NCBI GenBank assembly: GCA_014859985.1
Contig: JACZKN010000219.1
Coordinates: forward strand, 1 to 8,876
Direction: 5' to 3'
From: Candidatus Krumholzibacteriia bacterium
Lineage (GTDB): Bacteria; Krumholzibacteriota; Krumholzibacteriia; LZORAL124-64-63
DNA length: 8,876 bases
A program made the position numbers and the translations under genes. This document shows, one piece after another, positions 1 to 6,389 of this stretch (the first letter of the stretch is position 1; each line of letters opens with the position of its first letter). The notes beneath the pieces were generated by a model. That model did no database searches and had not been told where the DNA came from. It worked only from the letters and a program-made list of their open reading frames with translations.

Positions 1-79
1 CTTTTCCCCTTGCTTGCTTCGCCTTTTGTTCGTATCTTGACCGCACCTCCCTCCCACACCCATTTCGGAGGTGCGCCTC

Positions 80-1093
80 ATGACCGCCGTCCCCTACCTC
101 GCCGGGCAAGCCGCACCCGACTGCGACCGCGCCCTGCGCCGTTCCCTGGCCGCCATGGACGAGGCCCGCCGCTGCGCCGTCCTTTGGTTCGGCGAGATCC
201 ACAGCAGGCACCTCTACCGCGACCTCGGCTACGCGTCCATCAACCAGTACGCCGGCCAGGCCCTCGGCTTCTCGAAGACCCGCACCGGCGATTTCCTGCA
301 GCTGGCCCGCAAGCTGGAAGCCCTGCCCAGGGTCCGCGCCGCCGTCGCCGACGGCTCCCTCGGCTACACCAAGGCCCGCGAGATCGTCTCGGTCGCCACC
401 CCCGCGACCGAGGAGCGCTGGCTGGACGCGGCCCGGCGGCCCCGGCGCGAGCTCGCGGCCCAGGTCAAGCGGGCCAAGCGCGCGGCGCAGGTCGATCCGG
501 GGCAGAGCGAGCTGCTGCCGGCCGTGCCGACAGTGGTCGCACCCGCCGAGTTGCCCGTGCGCCTGACCATCGAGCTGACGCCGGAGCAGGAAGCCCGCCG
601 CACCGCCCTGGTCGAGCGGCTGCACAAGCTGGGCGGCGTGCCCTGCGACCGGGCCGAGTTGCTGTTGGAGGCCCTGGCGGCTCTGGTCGAGGCGAAGGAG
701 GACCGGACGAAGGCCCCCCGGGGGGCCCGCCCGCCGGTGCAGATCCACGTCCACGAGGAGAAAGACGGCACGCTCACCATCGCCACCGACGCCGGCCCTC
801 GCCCCCTGGGCCGCGCCGACGCCGCCCGCCTGCGCTGCGACGCCGTCCTGGTCCGGCCGGGGCGCCGCAACACGGCCACCATCGCGCCCCGGGTGCGGCG
901 CAAGGTGCTGGCCCGGGATCGGCACCGTTGCCGGGCGCCGGGCTGCGGGCGCACGCGGTTCCTCGAGGTGCACCATGTGGTGCCGCGCGAACGCGGCGGC
1001 GGCAACGCGTCGGAGAACCTCGTCACCCTCTGCGGCGCCTGCCATCGGTTGTGGCACGAGCGGGGCGCGGGGACGGGCCCGCCCCCATGGTGA
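80..1093 (+). CDS. HNH endonuclease with long helical N-terminal region
   Basis: A 337-residue protein ending in a classical HNH nuclease domain. The last ~60 residues show RDRHRCRAPGCG, then LEVHHVVPRERGGG, an Asn (NASENLVTLC) and CGACHRLWHE. This gives two zinc-type CxxC/CxxxxC pairs, the catalytic His-His, the Asn and the final His, so the active site looks intact. The first ~110 residues are predicted helical (LGYASINQYAGQALGFSKTR) and resemble the N-terminal part of DUF222-like HNH proteins, which often occur in many copies per genome. The start was chosen at ATG 80 because GGAGGTG at 67-73 sits 6 bases upstream; a GTG at 71 lies inside that ribosome binding site. The middle is rich in Ala, Arg and Pro. 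The biological role is unknown for this family; a link to a mobile element is possible but nothing in the window shows it. It is separated from arsR by 90 bp containing a promoter, so it is probably not part of the ars operon. Confidence 0.85.
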   Translation: MTAVPYLAGQAAPDCDRALRRSLAAMDEARRCAVLWFGEIHSRHLYRDLGYASINQYAGQALGFSKTRTGDFLQLARKLEALPRVRAAVADGSLGYTKAREIVSVATPATEERWLDAARRPRRELAAQVKRAKRAAQVDPGQSELLPAVPTVVAPAELPVRLTIELTPEQEARRTALVERLHKLGGVPCDRAELLLEALAALVEAKEDRTKAPRGARPPVQIHVHEEKDGTLTIATDAGPRPLGRADAARLRCDAVLVRPGRRNTATIAPRVRRKVLARDRHRCRAPGCGRTRFLEVHHVVPRERGGGNASENLVTLCGACHRLWHERGAGTGPPPW

Positions 1094-1114
1094 TCCGGGA
1101 GGAAATGGTGGGGC

Positions 1115-1144
1115 TTGACCGGGAACGCCATACTTGGCTATATT
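1115..1144 (+). promoter_or_regulatory. sigma70-type promoter of the ars operon
   Basis: TTGACC (1115-1120) and TATATT (1139-1144) match the -35 and -10 consensus at 5 of 6 positions each, with an 18-bp spacer. It lies 40 bp upstream of the arsR start codon and directly before an eight-gene run with short spacings. It is the best promoter candidate in the left block. No transcription start is proven. Confidence 0.6.
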
Positions 1145-1149
1145 GCCAA
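1134..1149. promoter_or_regulatory. putative ArsR operator (inverted repeat)
   Basis: TTGGC (1134-1138) and GCCAA (1145-1149) are a perfect 5-bp inverted repeat around an AT-rich 6-bp centre, TATATT, which is also the candidate -10 box. ArsR/SmtB repressors bind such AT-centred dyads that overlap the promoter and leave when As(III) or Sb(III) binds. The site is 34 bp upstream of arsR, which fits autoregulation of the operon. The assignment to this ArsR is inference from position and symmetry. Confidence 0.55.
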
Positions 1150-1183
1150 ATAACCAACAATGGCCCCGCCCCGGAGGACGCCC

Positions 1184-1507
1184 ATGATGGATGCCCAGAC
1201 CCAGGCCCGCTTCGCCGCCCGCGCCCGCGTGCTGAAGGCGATGGCCCACCCCACGCGGCTGTTCATCGTGGACGAACTGTCGCGGGGCGAGCGCTGCGTG
1301 TGCGAGCTGCAGGAGATGATCGGCGCGGACATGTCCACGGTGTCCAAGCACCTGGCGGTGCTGCGCACCGCCGGCCTGCTGCTCGACGAGAAACGGGGCA
1401 ACCAGGTGTTCTACTCCCTGCGCGTGCCCTGCATCCTGAACTTCTTCGGCTGCGTGGAATCGGTGCTGCAGGCCAGGGCCGAGCATTCCATGCAGCTGCT
1501 GGGGTGA
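1184..1507 (+). CDS. arsR: ArsR/SmtB-family arsenite-responsive repressor
   Basis: A 107-residue winged-helix repressor of usual family length. Residues 16-30 (VLKAMAHPTRLFIVD) are the family's first helices; ERCVCELQ (C38, C40) is the metal-sensing segment at the start of the recognition region; ADMSTVSKHLAVLRTAGLL is the helix-turn-helix; EKRGNQVFYSL is the wing. In E. coli-type ArsR the sensor is CVCDLC with three cysteines; here the third position is Q43, while C83 (VPCILNF) and C90 (GCVES) occur near the C-terminus and may complete the site. ATG 1184 was preferred over ATG 1160 because GGAGG (1173-1177) is 6 bases upstream of 1184. It stops 4 bp before the permease gene, and a promoter/operator lies just upstream, so it very likely represses the whole operon and is released by As(III). 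Confidence 0.92.
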   Translation: MMDAQTQARFAARARVLKAMAHPTRLFIVDELSRGERCVCELQEMIGADMSTVSKHLAVLRTAGLLLDEKRGNQVFYSLRVPCILNFFGCVESVLQARAEHSMQLLG

Positions 1508-1511
1508 GCGC

Positions 1512-2804
1512 ATGAGCCTGCGCAGCGAGGCCAAAGCCCTGGTCGCGGCCGTCGGCGTCTTCCTGGCCTTCTACCACCTGCCGGTGGGCAACGCCCGCTT
1601 CGACGGCGCGGTGCACGAGGCCCTGGCGCTGACGCGCTGGTATGCCCGCGAGCACGTGCTGCTGTGCCTGGTGCCGGCGTTCTTCATCGCCGGCGGCATC
1701 TCCGTCTTCGTGAGCCAGGGCGCGGTGATGAAGTACCTGGGCGCGGGCGCCCGCAAGGTCACGGCCTACGGCGTGGCGTCGGTCTCGGGCACGGTGCTGG
1801 CGGTGTGCTCGTGCACGGTGCTGCCGCTGTTCGCGGGCATCTACAAGATGGGCGCGGGCATCGGGCCGGCCACGGCCTTCCTGTACGCGGGTCCGGCCAT
1901 CAACGCCCTGGCCATCATCCTGACCGCCCGGGTGCTCGGGGTCGAGATCGGCGTGGCGCGGGCGGCGGGCGCGGTCGTGTTCAGCATCGTGATCGGCCTG
2001 TTGATGCACGCGATCTTCCGCCGGGATTCCCGCGAAACGGGCCTGGCCGCCGCCGCCATGCCGGCCGAGGACGGGGGGCGGCCCTTGCGGCGGACGGCCC
2101 TGACGTTTGCCGCCATGATCGCGGTGCTGGTCTTCGCGAACTGGGGTGGCGCCGGCGAGGGCCTGTGGGGCCGGGTGCACGCGGCCAAGTGGTGGCTGAC
2201 CGCCGGAGCAGCCGCCGGGCTGGGCGTGGCGCTGGTGGCCTGGTACGGGCTCGTGTGGTGGAAACCGCTGGTGGTGGCGGCCGCCACGATCGTCGCCGCG
2301 GCCATGTGGCCGGGCGATCCGGTGCTCGTGTTCACCGTCGCCACCCTGGTGTTCAGCTGGGCCGTGGCCACGGCCAAGGGCGAGCTGGGCGAGTGGTTCA
2401 CGGCCAGCTGGGGCTTCGCCAAGCTGATCCTGCCCCTCTTGCTGTTCGGCGTGCTGGTGGCCGGGCTGCTGCTGGGCCGGCCGGGGCAGGAAGGGCTGAT
2501 CCCGTCGGCCTGGATCGCCGGCGCCGTGGGCGGCAACTCGCCCCTGGCCAATCTTTTCGCCGCGCTGTCCGGGGCGTTCATGTACTTCGCGACGTTGACC
2601 GAGGTGCCCATCCTGGAGGGCCTGCTGGGCGCGGGCATGGGCAAGGGCCCGGCGCTGACCCTGCTGCTGGCGGGGCCGGCGGTGTCGCTGCCCAGCATCC
2701 TGGTGCTGCGCTCGATCATGGGCGGGCGGCGCACGGCGGTGTTCATCGCCCTGGTGGTGGTCCTGTCGGCGCTGGTGGGGACGATCTTCGGCGCGCTGGC
2801 GTAG
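1512..2804 (+). CDS. DUF318/ArsP-like membrane permease
   Basis: A 430-residue polytopic inner-membrane protein of the permease family that includes ArsP (PF03773 type). The conserved core VCSCTVLPLFAGI (C99, C101) is followed by MGAGIGPATAFLYAGPAINA, and the second half repeats the pattern with GGNSPLANLFAALSGAFMY and TEVPILEGLLGAGMGKGP, then LAGPAVSLPSILVLRSIMG. Many hydrophobic stretches of about 20 residues are visible across the length. ArsP proteins export trivalent organoarsenicals such as methylarsenite; this long version next to arsR and redox genes belongs to a less-studied branch, so the true substrate is unknown. The start at 1512 has GGGGTGAG just upstream, overlapping the arsR stop, which suggests translational coupling. 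As acr3 is present in the same operon, this protein probably exports a different arsenic (or antimony) species. Confidence 0.85.
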   Translation: MSLRSEAKALVAAVGVFLAFYHLPVGNARFDGAVHEALALTRWYAREHVLLCLVPAFFIAGGISVFVSQGAVMKYLGAGARKVTAYGVASVSGTVLAVCSCTVLPLFAGIYKMGAGIGPATAFLYAGPAINALAIILTARVLGVEIGVARAAGAVVFSIVIGLLMHAIFRRDSRETGLAAAAMPAEDGGRPLRRTALTFAAMIAVLVFANWGGAGEGLWGRVHAAKWWLTAGAAAGLGVALVAWYGLVWWKPLVVAAATIVAAAMWPGDPVLVFTVATLVFSWAVATAKGELGEWFTASWGFAKLILPLLLFGVLVAGLLLGRPGQEGLIPSAWIAGAVGGNSPLANLFAALSGAFMYFATLTEVPILEGLLGAGMGKGPALTLLLAGPAVSLPSILVLRSIMGGRRTAVFIALVVVLSALVGTIFGALA

Positions 2805-2824
2805 GCGCGAGCAAAGGAGACAGC

Positions 2825-3055
2825 ATGGAGATCCTGATCCTGGGCACCGGATGCCCCAAGTGCGAGAAGCTGGCGGCCGAGACGACGGCCGCGGCCGAGG
2901 ACCTGGGCCTGACGTTCGCGTTGCGCAAGGTCACCCAGGTGGCCGACATCATGAAGTACGGCGTGATGCTGACGCCCGCCCTGGTGGTCGACGGCAAGGT
3001 GAAGGTGGCGGGCAAGGTCCCGTCGCGGGACGAACTCAAGACGATGCTGACCTGA
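2825..3055 (+). CDS. small thioredoxin-fold protein (redox-active disulfide protein 2 / TM0996-MTH895 type)
   Basis: A 76-residue cytoplasmic protein covering a minimal thioredoxin fold. A first strand (MEILILGTG) leads into the active site C10-P-K-C13. A helix with Thr/Ala/Glu follows, then the cis-proline turn LTPAL (P51), then VVDGKVKVAGKVPS and a short last helix. This matches the glutaredoxin-like family named after TM0996 and MTH895, often encoded next to DUF318 permeases. AAGGAG at 2814-2819 is a strong ribosome binding site, 5 bases before ATG 2825. There is no signal peptide or membrane segment, so it acts in the cytoplasm. It could reduce the permease's or CcdA's cysteines or supply electrons to ArsC; which of these is inference. 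Confidence 0.85.
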   Translation: MEILILGTGCPKCEKLAAETTAAAEDLGLTFALRKVTQVADIMKYGVMLTPALVVDGKVKVAGKVPSRDELKTMLT

Positions 3056-3102
3056 GGTCCGCAGCGGGCGGCCGGCCCGACCGGTCGCGGGAGGCGACGA
3101 AC

Positions 3103-3552
3103 ATGCAGAACAAGCAGCAGACGAGCGGACACCGGCCCGGTGGCGCGGCCACCCGCTGGATCGTCGTGGTGGCCGTGGTCGCGGTGGCCATCGGCGCCTA
3201 CGTCCTGCGGCCGGCCGCCGGCGGGGACGCCGCGGCCGGGAACCAGGACACGGTGGTGGCGGAGGCGACGAAAGCCCTACCCCGGATGATCGACCTGGGC
3301 GCGGACAAGTGCGTCCCGTGCAAGATGATGGCCCCCATCCTGGAAGAGCTGAAGACCGAGTACGAGGGCCGCATGGTGATCGAGTTCATCGATGTCTGGA
3401 AGAACCCCTCCGCGGGCGCCCAGTACGGCATCAAGCTGATCCCGACGCAGATCTTCTACGCCGCCGACGGCACCGAGCTGTACCGCCACGAGGGGTTCTA
3501 CGGGCGGGACGACATCCTCGGCAAGTGGCGCGAACTGGGTATCGACCTCTGA
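3103..3552 (+). CDS. membrane-anchored periplasmic thioredoxin
   Basis: A 149-residue protein with a positively charged N-terminus, one membrane segment at about residues 19-35 (WIVVVAVVAVAIGAYVL), a Gly/Ala-rich linker and a thioredoxin domain from about residue 50. The active site is C70-V-P-C73 (KCVPCKMMAPILEELK), followed by VIEFIDVWKNP and the cis-proline at P114 (KLIPTQIFY). The N-in topology would put the catalytic domain outside the cytoplasmic membrane. GGGAGG at 3089-3094 is 8 bases before ATG 3103. The gene lies between the small redox protein and ccdA, so CcdA is its likely reductant: cytoplasmic electrons would pass through CcdA to C70/C73 and then perhaps to the ArsF-like protein. 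Thioredoxin fold and anchor are visible; the partners are inferred from order. Confidence 0.88.
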   Translation: MQNKQQTSGHRPGGAATRWIVVVAVVAVAIGAYVLRPAAGGDAAAGNQDTVVAEATKALPRMIDLGADKCVPCKMMAPILEELKTEYEGRMVIEFIDVWKNPSAGAQYGIKLIPTQIFYAADGTELYRHEGFYGRDDILGKWRELGIDL

Positions 3553-3573
3553 GCCGGCGCGGGAAGGACGACG

Positions 3574-4272
3574 ATGCAGACCCTCTTCGAGACCCTGACC
3601 ACGGCCGTCGCGGGCGCCGTGCCGGTCGCCCTGGCGGCGGCCTTCGCCTGGGGCGTGCTGAGCATCATCCTCAGCCCCTGCCACCTGGCCAGCATCCCCC
3701 TGATCGTCGGCTTCATCCAGGGCCAGGGGCAGCCCAGCCAGCGCCGGGCCCTGGCCCTGTCCACCCTGTTCGCCACGGGCATCCTGGTGACCATCGCGCT
3801 GATCGGTGGGGTCACCGCGGCGGCGGGCCGCCTGGCCGGCGACGTGGGCACCGTCGGCAACGTGCTGGTCGCGGCCGTCTTCATCGTCGTGGGGCTGGTG
3901 CTGCTGGACCTGGTGCCCCTGGCGCTGCCGGCGCCGGCGCGGGTCGGGCTGCAGAAGCGCGGCGCCTGGGCGGCCCTGCTGCTGGGGCTGGTCTTCGGCA
4001 TCGCCCTGGGCCCCTGCACCTTCGCCTACATGGCGCCGATGCTGGCGGTGACGTTCAAGGTGGCCACCACCGAGGCGGCCTACGGCGCGGCCCTCCTGCT
4101 GGTGTTCGGACTGGGGCACTGCCTGGTGATCGCGCTGGCCGGCGCGGGCTCGGCCTGGGTGCAGCGCACCCTCGACTGGAACGCCCAGTCGCGGGCGGGC
4201 GGGATCCTGAAGAAGGCCTGCGGGATCCTCGTCATCGCCGGCGGCATCTACCTGCTCTACACGGCCCGTTAG
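3574..4272 (+). CDS. ccdA: CcdA/DsbD-type transmembrane thiol transporter
   Basis: A 232-residue membrane protein of the CcdA family (transmembrane domain of DsbD, PF02683 type). It carries the two hallmark proline-cysteine motifs: LSPCHLASIPLIVGF (C36) in the first segment and LGPCTFAYMAPML (C148) in the fourth, related by an internal pseudo-repeat. About six hydrophobic segments are visible. These cysteines shuttle reducing equivalents from cytoplasmic thioredoxin to the periplasm. GGAAGGA at 3562-3568 is 5 bases before ATG 3574. It sits between two extracytoplasmic CxxC proteins, the anchored thioredoxin upstream and the ArsF-like protein downstream, which are its probable acceptors. The usual role in cytochrome c maturation is less likely here as no cytochrome genes are nearby. 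Confidence 0.9.
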   Translation: MQTLFETLTTAVAGAVPVALAAAFAWGVLSIILSPCHLASIPLIVGFIQGQGQPSQRRALALSTLFATGILVTIALIGGVTAAAGRLAGDVGTVGNVLVAAVFIVVGLVLLDLVPLALPAPARVGLQKRGAWAALLLGLVFGIALGPCTFAYMAPMLAVTFKVATTEAAYGAALLLVFGLGHCLVIALAGAGSAWVQRTLDWNAQSRAGGILKKACGILVIAGGIYLLYTAR

Positions 4273-4280
4273 GAGACGTC

Positions 4281-4706
4281 ATGCGCTTGCGCGGCTGGAT
4301 CGGCATCACGTTGGCGTTCATGGGCAGCGAAGCCGCCGCGGCGGCGACGGCGCCGGTGACCGTCTACTATCTCCACGGGACGGTCCGCTGCGTCACCTGC
4401 ATCGTGATGGAGGACGTCACGAACCGGACCGTGCGGGACGCATTCGGCGACCTGCTGGCCGAGGGGGTGCTCGCCCTCGAGGCGGTCGACTACGACCAGC
4501 CGGATAACGCCCATTTCCTGGACGATTTCGACCTGGAGATGCCGGCCGTCGTGCTGGCCGCCAGCGCCGGCGACACGCTGACGGCCTGGCGCAGGCTCGA
4601 CCGCACCTGGGAGCTGTCCCACCTGCAGGCGGACCTCGAGCGCTACATCACCGACGAGACTCGCGCCTTCGTGCGCGAGGTCCTGGGAGAGGAATATGCG
4701 CCCTGA
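4281..4706 (+). CDS. arsF: ArsF-like exported CxxC thiol protein
   Basis: A 141-residue protein that begins with a signal peptide: MRLRGW, hydrophobic IGITLAFMG, then an Ala-rich stretch ending near residue 24. The mature part starts VTVYYLHGTVRCVTC, with the active pair C37/C40, the key pattern of the family catalogued as nitrophenyl compound nitroreductase subunit ArsF. An acidic, aromatic C-terminal half (residues ~70-141) has no further cysteine. The family name rests on similarity, and its role in ars operons is unproven. It overlaps arsC by 11 bp and its ribosome binding site (AGGAGA, 4271-4276) covers the ccdA stop codon, so translation is coupled with both neighbours. The likely job is periplasmic thiol chemistry fed by CcdA and the anchored thioredoxin. 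Confidence 0.75.
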   Translation: MRLRGWIGITLAFMGSEAAAAATAPVTVYYLHGTVRCVTCIVMEDVTNRTVRDAFGDLLAEGVLALEAVDYDQPDNAHFLDDFDLEMPAVVLAASAGDTLTAWRRLDRTWELSHLQADLERYITDETRAFVREVLGEEYAP

Positions 4707-5154
4707 CGGCAAGCTGAAGATCCTGTTCCTGTGCACCGGCAACTCGTGCCGCAGCCAGATGGCCGAGGGCTGGGCGCGGGCGCTGAAGTCCGACGTGCTG
4801 GAGGTCTGGTCGGCGGGCGTCGAGACCCACGGCCTGAACCCCCGCGCCGTCCGGGTGATGGCCGAGGCCGGGGTCGACATCTCGCAGCACCGCAGCGAGC
4901 TGGTGGACGACCTGATGGGCGTGGGCTTCGACGTGGTGGTCACCGTCTGCGACAACGCGCACGAGAGCTGCCCGGTCTTTCCGGGGCGCGCGCGGATCGT
5001 GCACCGCGGCTTCGACGACCCGCCACGGCTGGCGCGGGAGGCGGCCACCGAGGAGGAGGCGCTCGCCCCCTACCGGCGGGTTCGCGACGAGATCCGCGAC
5101 TTCGTGGCGGGGCTGCCCGGCTCGCTCGACCAGGCGCAGGAGGACGGCCGATGA
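4696..5154 (+). CDS. arsC: thioredoxin-coupled arsenate reductase (LMW phosphatase fold)
   Basis: A 152-residue cytoplasmic enzyme of the pI258/B. subtilis ArsC type, reducing arsenate to arsenite. The P-loop is C13-TGNSC-R19 (FLCTGNSCRSQMAEGW). The two further redox cysteines, C85 and C92 (VTVCDNAHESC), form the disulfide cascade, and D108-P109 (FDDPPRL) is the general acid loop. All catalytic residues are present. This type draws electrons from thioredoxin, not glutaredoxin, so a thioredoxin-fold protein of the operon could be the donor. GGAGAGG at 4686-4692 lies inside the end of arsF, 3 bases before ATG 4696. The 11-bp overlap with arsF and the 4-bp ATGA overlap with acr3 tie arsenate reduction to arsenite export. 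Confidence 0.95.
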   Translation: MRPDGKLKILFLCTGNSCRSQMAEGWARALKSDVLEVWSAGVETHGLNPRAVRVMAEAGVDISQHRSELVDDLMGVGFDVVVTVCDNAHESCPVFPGRARIVHRGFDDPPRLAREAATEEEALAPYRRVRDEIRDFVAGLPGSLDQAQEDGR

Positions 5155-6332
5155 GCGAGGCCCGCCGCATGACCAATCCCTTCGAGCGCTACCTGACCGT
5201 CTGGGTCGGCCTGTGCATGGTCGCGGGCGTCGTCCTGGGCAAGCTGGCGCCCCAGGTGGCGCGCACCCTGGACGGCTGGACCCTGGACGTGGGCGGCGCG
5301 CCGGTGGTGTCGATCCCCATCGCCGTCTGCCTGTTCTTCATGATGTACCCCATCATGGTGAAGATCGACTTCGGCGAGGTGGTGCGTTCGGGCCGGAGCG
5401 CCAGGCCGGTGCTGCTGACCCTGGTGATCAACTGGCTGGTCAAGCCGTTCACCATGTACGGCTTCGCCATGCTGTTTTTGGGCGTGCTGCTGAAGGGGCT
5501 GATCGGGCCCGACGCCATGGACCTGGTCAAGCTGCCGCTGGGCCTGGACCTGCCGGTGGGCGCCGTCCACGGCGCGGGCACGGTGGTCCTGCAGGACGGC
5601 GTGCGCATGCTCGAGGTGCCGCTGTGGCGCAGCTACCTGGCCGGCTGCATCCTGCTGGGCATCGCCCCCTGCACGGCCATGGTGCTGGTGTGGAGCTACC
5701 TGGCCCGGGGCAACGACGGGCTGACCCTGGTGATGGTGGCGATCAACTCGCTCACGATGCTGGTGCTGTACGGGGTGCTGGGCGGGTTCCTGCTGGGCGT
5801 GGGCCGGCTGCCGGTGCCCTGGCAGGCGCTGCTGCTGTCGATCGGCGTGTACGTGGCGCTGCCCTTGGCGGCGGGCTACCTCACGCGGCGGTGGATCGTC
5901 GCCGCGCGGGGCGAGGCGTGGTTCAAGGAGCGGTTCCTGCACTGGCTGACGCCGGTGACCATCGCGGCGCTGCTGCTGACGCTGGTGCTGCTGTTCTCCT
6001 TCAAGGGCGACGTGATCGCGGCGCGGCCGCTGACCATCCTGTGGATCGCCATCCCCCTGTTCGTGCAGACGGTGTTCGTGTTCGCCCTGGGCTACGGCGC
6101 GGCGCGGCTGCTGAAGCTCGACTACCGGGACGCCGCGCCGGCGGCGATGATCGGCGCCTCGAACCACTTCGAGGTGGCCATCGCCACGGCGGTGATGCTG
6201 TTCGGGCTGTCTTCCGGCGCGGCGCTGGCCACCGTGGTGGGCGTGCTGATCGAGGTGCCGGTAATGCTGTCGGTGGTCAGGATCGTCAATCGATCCCAGC
6301 CCTGGTACGAGCGCCGACTTCGGGCGTCATAG
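5151..6332 (+). CDS. acr3: ACR3-family arsenite efflux permease
   Basis: A 393-residue inner-membrane arsenite exporter of the BART superfamily. Visible hallmarks are LFFMMYPIMVKIDFGEV (residues 61-77), GIAPCTAMVLVWSYLARG with the essential cysteine at C174, VAINSLTMLVLYG, and near the end GASNHFEVAIATAV with the conserved E341, then VLIEVPVMLSVV. These match the residues shown to be essential in Corynebacterium glutamicum Acr3 (C129 and E305, from memory). The stretch before C174 is about 40 residues longer than in short ACR3 proteins, owing to a segment at about 119-160. AGGAGG at 5138-5143 sets the start at ATG 5151; ATG 5169 is a weaker alternative. The C-terminus (NRSQPWYERRLRAS) ends normally near the composition break, so a native end is likely but not certain. 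Confidence 0.93.
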   Translation: MSEARRMTNPFERYLTVWVGLCMVAGVVLGKLAPQVARTLDGWTLDVGGAPVVSIPIAVCLFFMMYPIMVKIDFGEVVRSGRSARPVLLTLVINWLVKPFTMYGFAMLFLGVLLKGLIGPDAMDLVKLPLGLDLPVGAVHGAGTVVLQDGVRMLEVPLWRSYLAGCILLGIAPCTAMVLVWSYLARGNDGLTLVMVAINSLTMLVLYGVLGGFLLGVGRLPVPWQALLLSIGVYVALPLAAGYLTRRWIVAARGEAWFKERFLHWLTPVTIAALLLTLVLLFSFKGDVIAARPLTILWIAIPLFVQTVFVFALGYGAARLLKLDYRDAAPAAMIGASNHFEVAIATAVMLFGLSSGAALATVVGVLIEVPVMLSVVRIVNRSQPWYERRLRAS

Positions 6333-6353
6333 TCCGAGCAGGCGAGTCTCAGG

Positions 6354-6367
6354 ATGCCATTTGGCAT
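6354..6367. repeat. short perfect inverted repeat after acr3
   Basis: ATGCCA (6354-6359) and TGGCAT (6362-6367) are perfect complements around TT, 21 bases after the acr3 stop. No run of T follows, so it is not a standard intrinsic terminator. It could be a protein-binding dyad or part of an older recombination site. Function unknown. Confidence 0.4.
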
Positions 6368-6370
6368 ACT

Positions 6371-6389
6371 GCCTAACGGATCGTTAGCC
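6371..6389 (+). other. core site at cassette 5' boundary, with an adjacent R''-like box
   Basis: GTTAGCC at 6383-6389 is the recombined R' core of the cassette; strand exchange would fall between G6383 and T6384. Seven bases after GCCTAAC starts at 6371 and ends at 6377, only GGATC separates the two, giving a dyad CTAACG/CGTTAG. GCCTAAC fits the RYYYAAC consensus of an R'' box, so this may be a remnant of a collapsed attC of a lost preceding cassette. The core call rests on exact complementarity with the attC at 6991; the remnant idea is inference. Confidence 0.55.

Noticed and set aside
37..66. Promoter for the HNH gene with TTGACC at 37-42
   Set aside because: No acceptable -10 box is found 16-18 bases downstream.
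10..1515. Long open frames overlapping the HNH and ars genes on both strands
   Set aside because: They are Arg/Pro/Gly-rich or His/Gln-rich shadows expected in very GC-rich DNA, lack ribosome binding sites and show no family motifs.
3574..4272. CcdA as part of cytochrome c maturation
   Set aside because: No cytochrome or heme-lyase genes are nearby, and the neighbours are CxxC proteins of the ars operon.
6354..6367. Intrinsic terminator of the ars operon
   Set aside because: The stem is only 6 bp with a 2-base loop and there is no T run after it.
6361..6377. Second ArsR-like operator (TTGGC, ATACT, GCC) after acr3
   Set aside because: The right arm GCCTA does not complete the dyad and the spacer is one base shorter than at 1134-1149; no promoter is near. 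Chance likeness is more probable.
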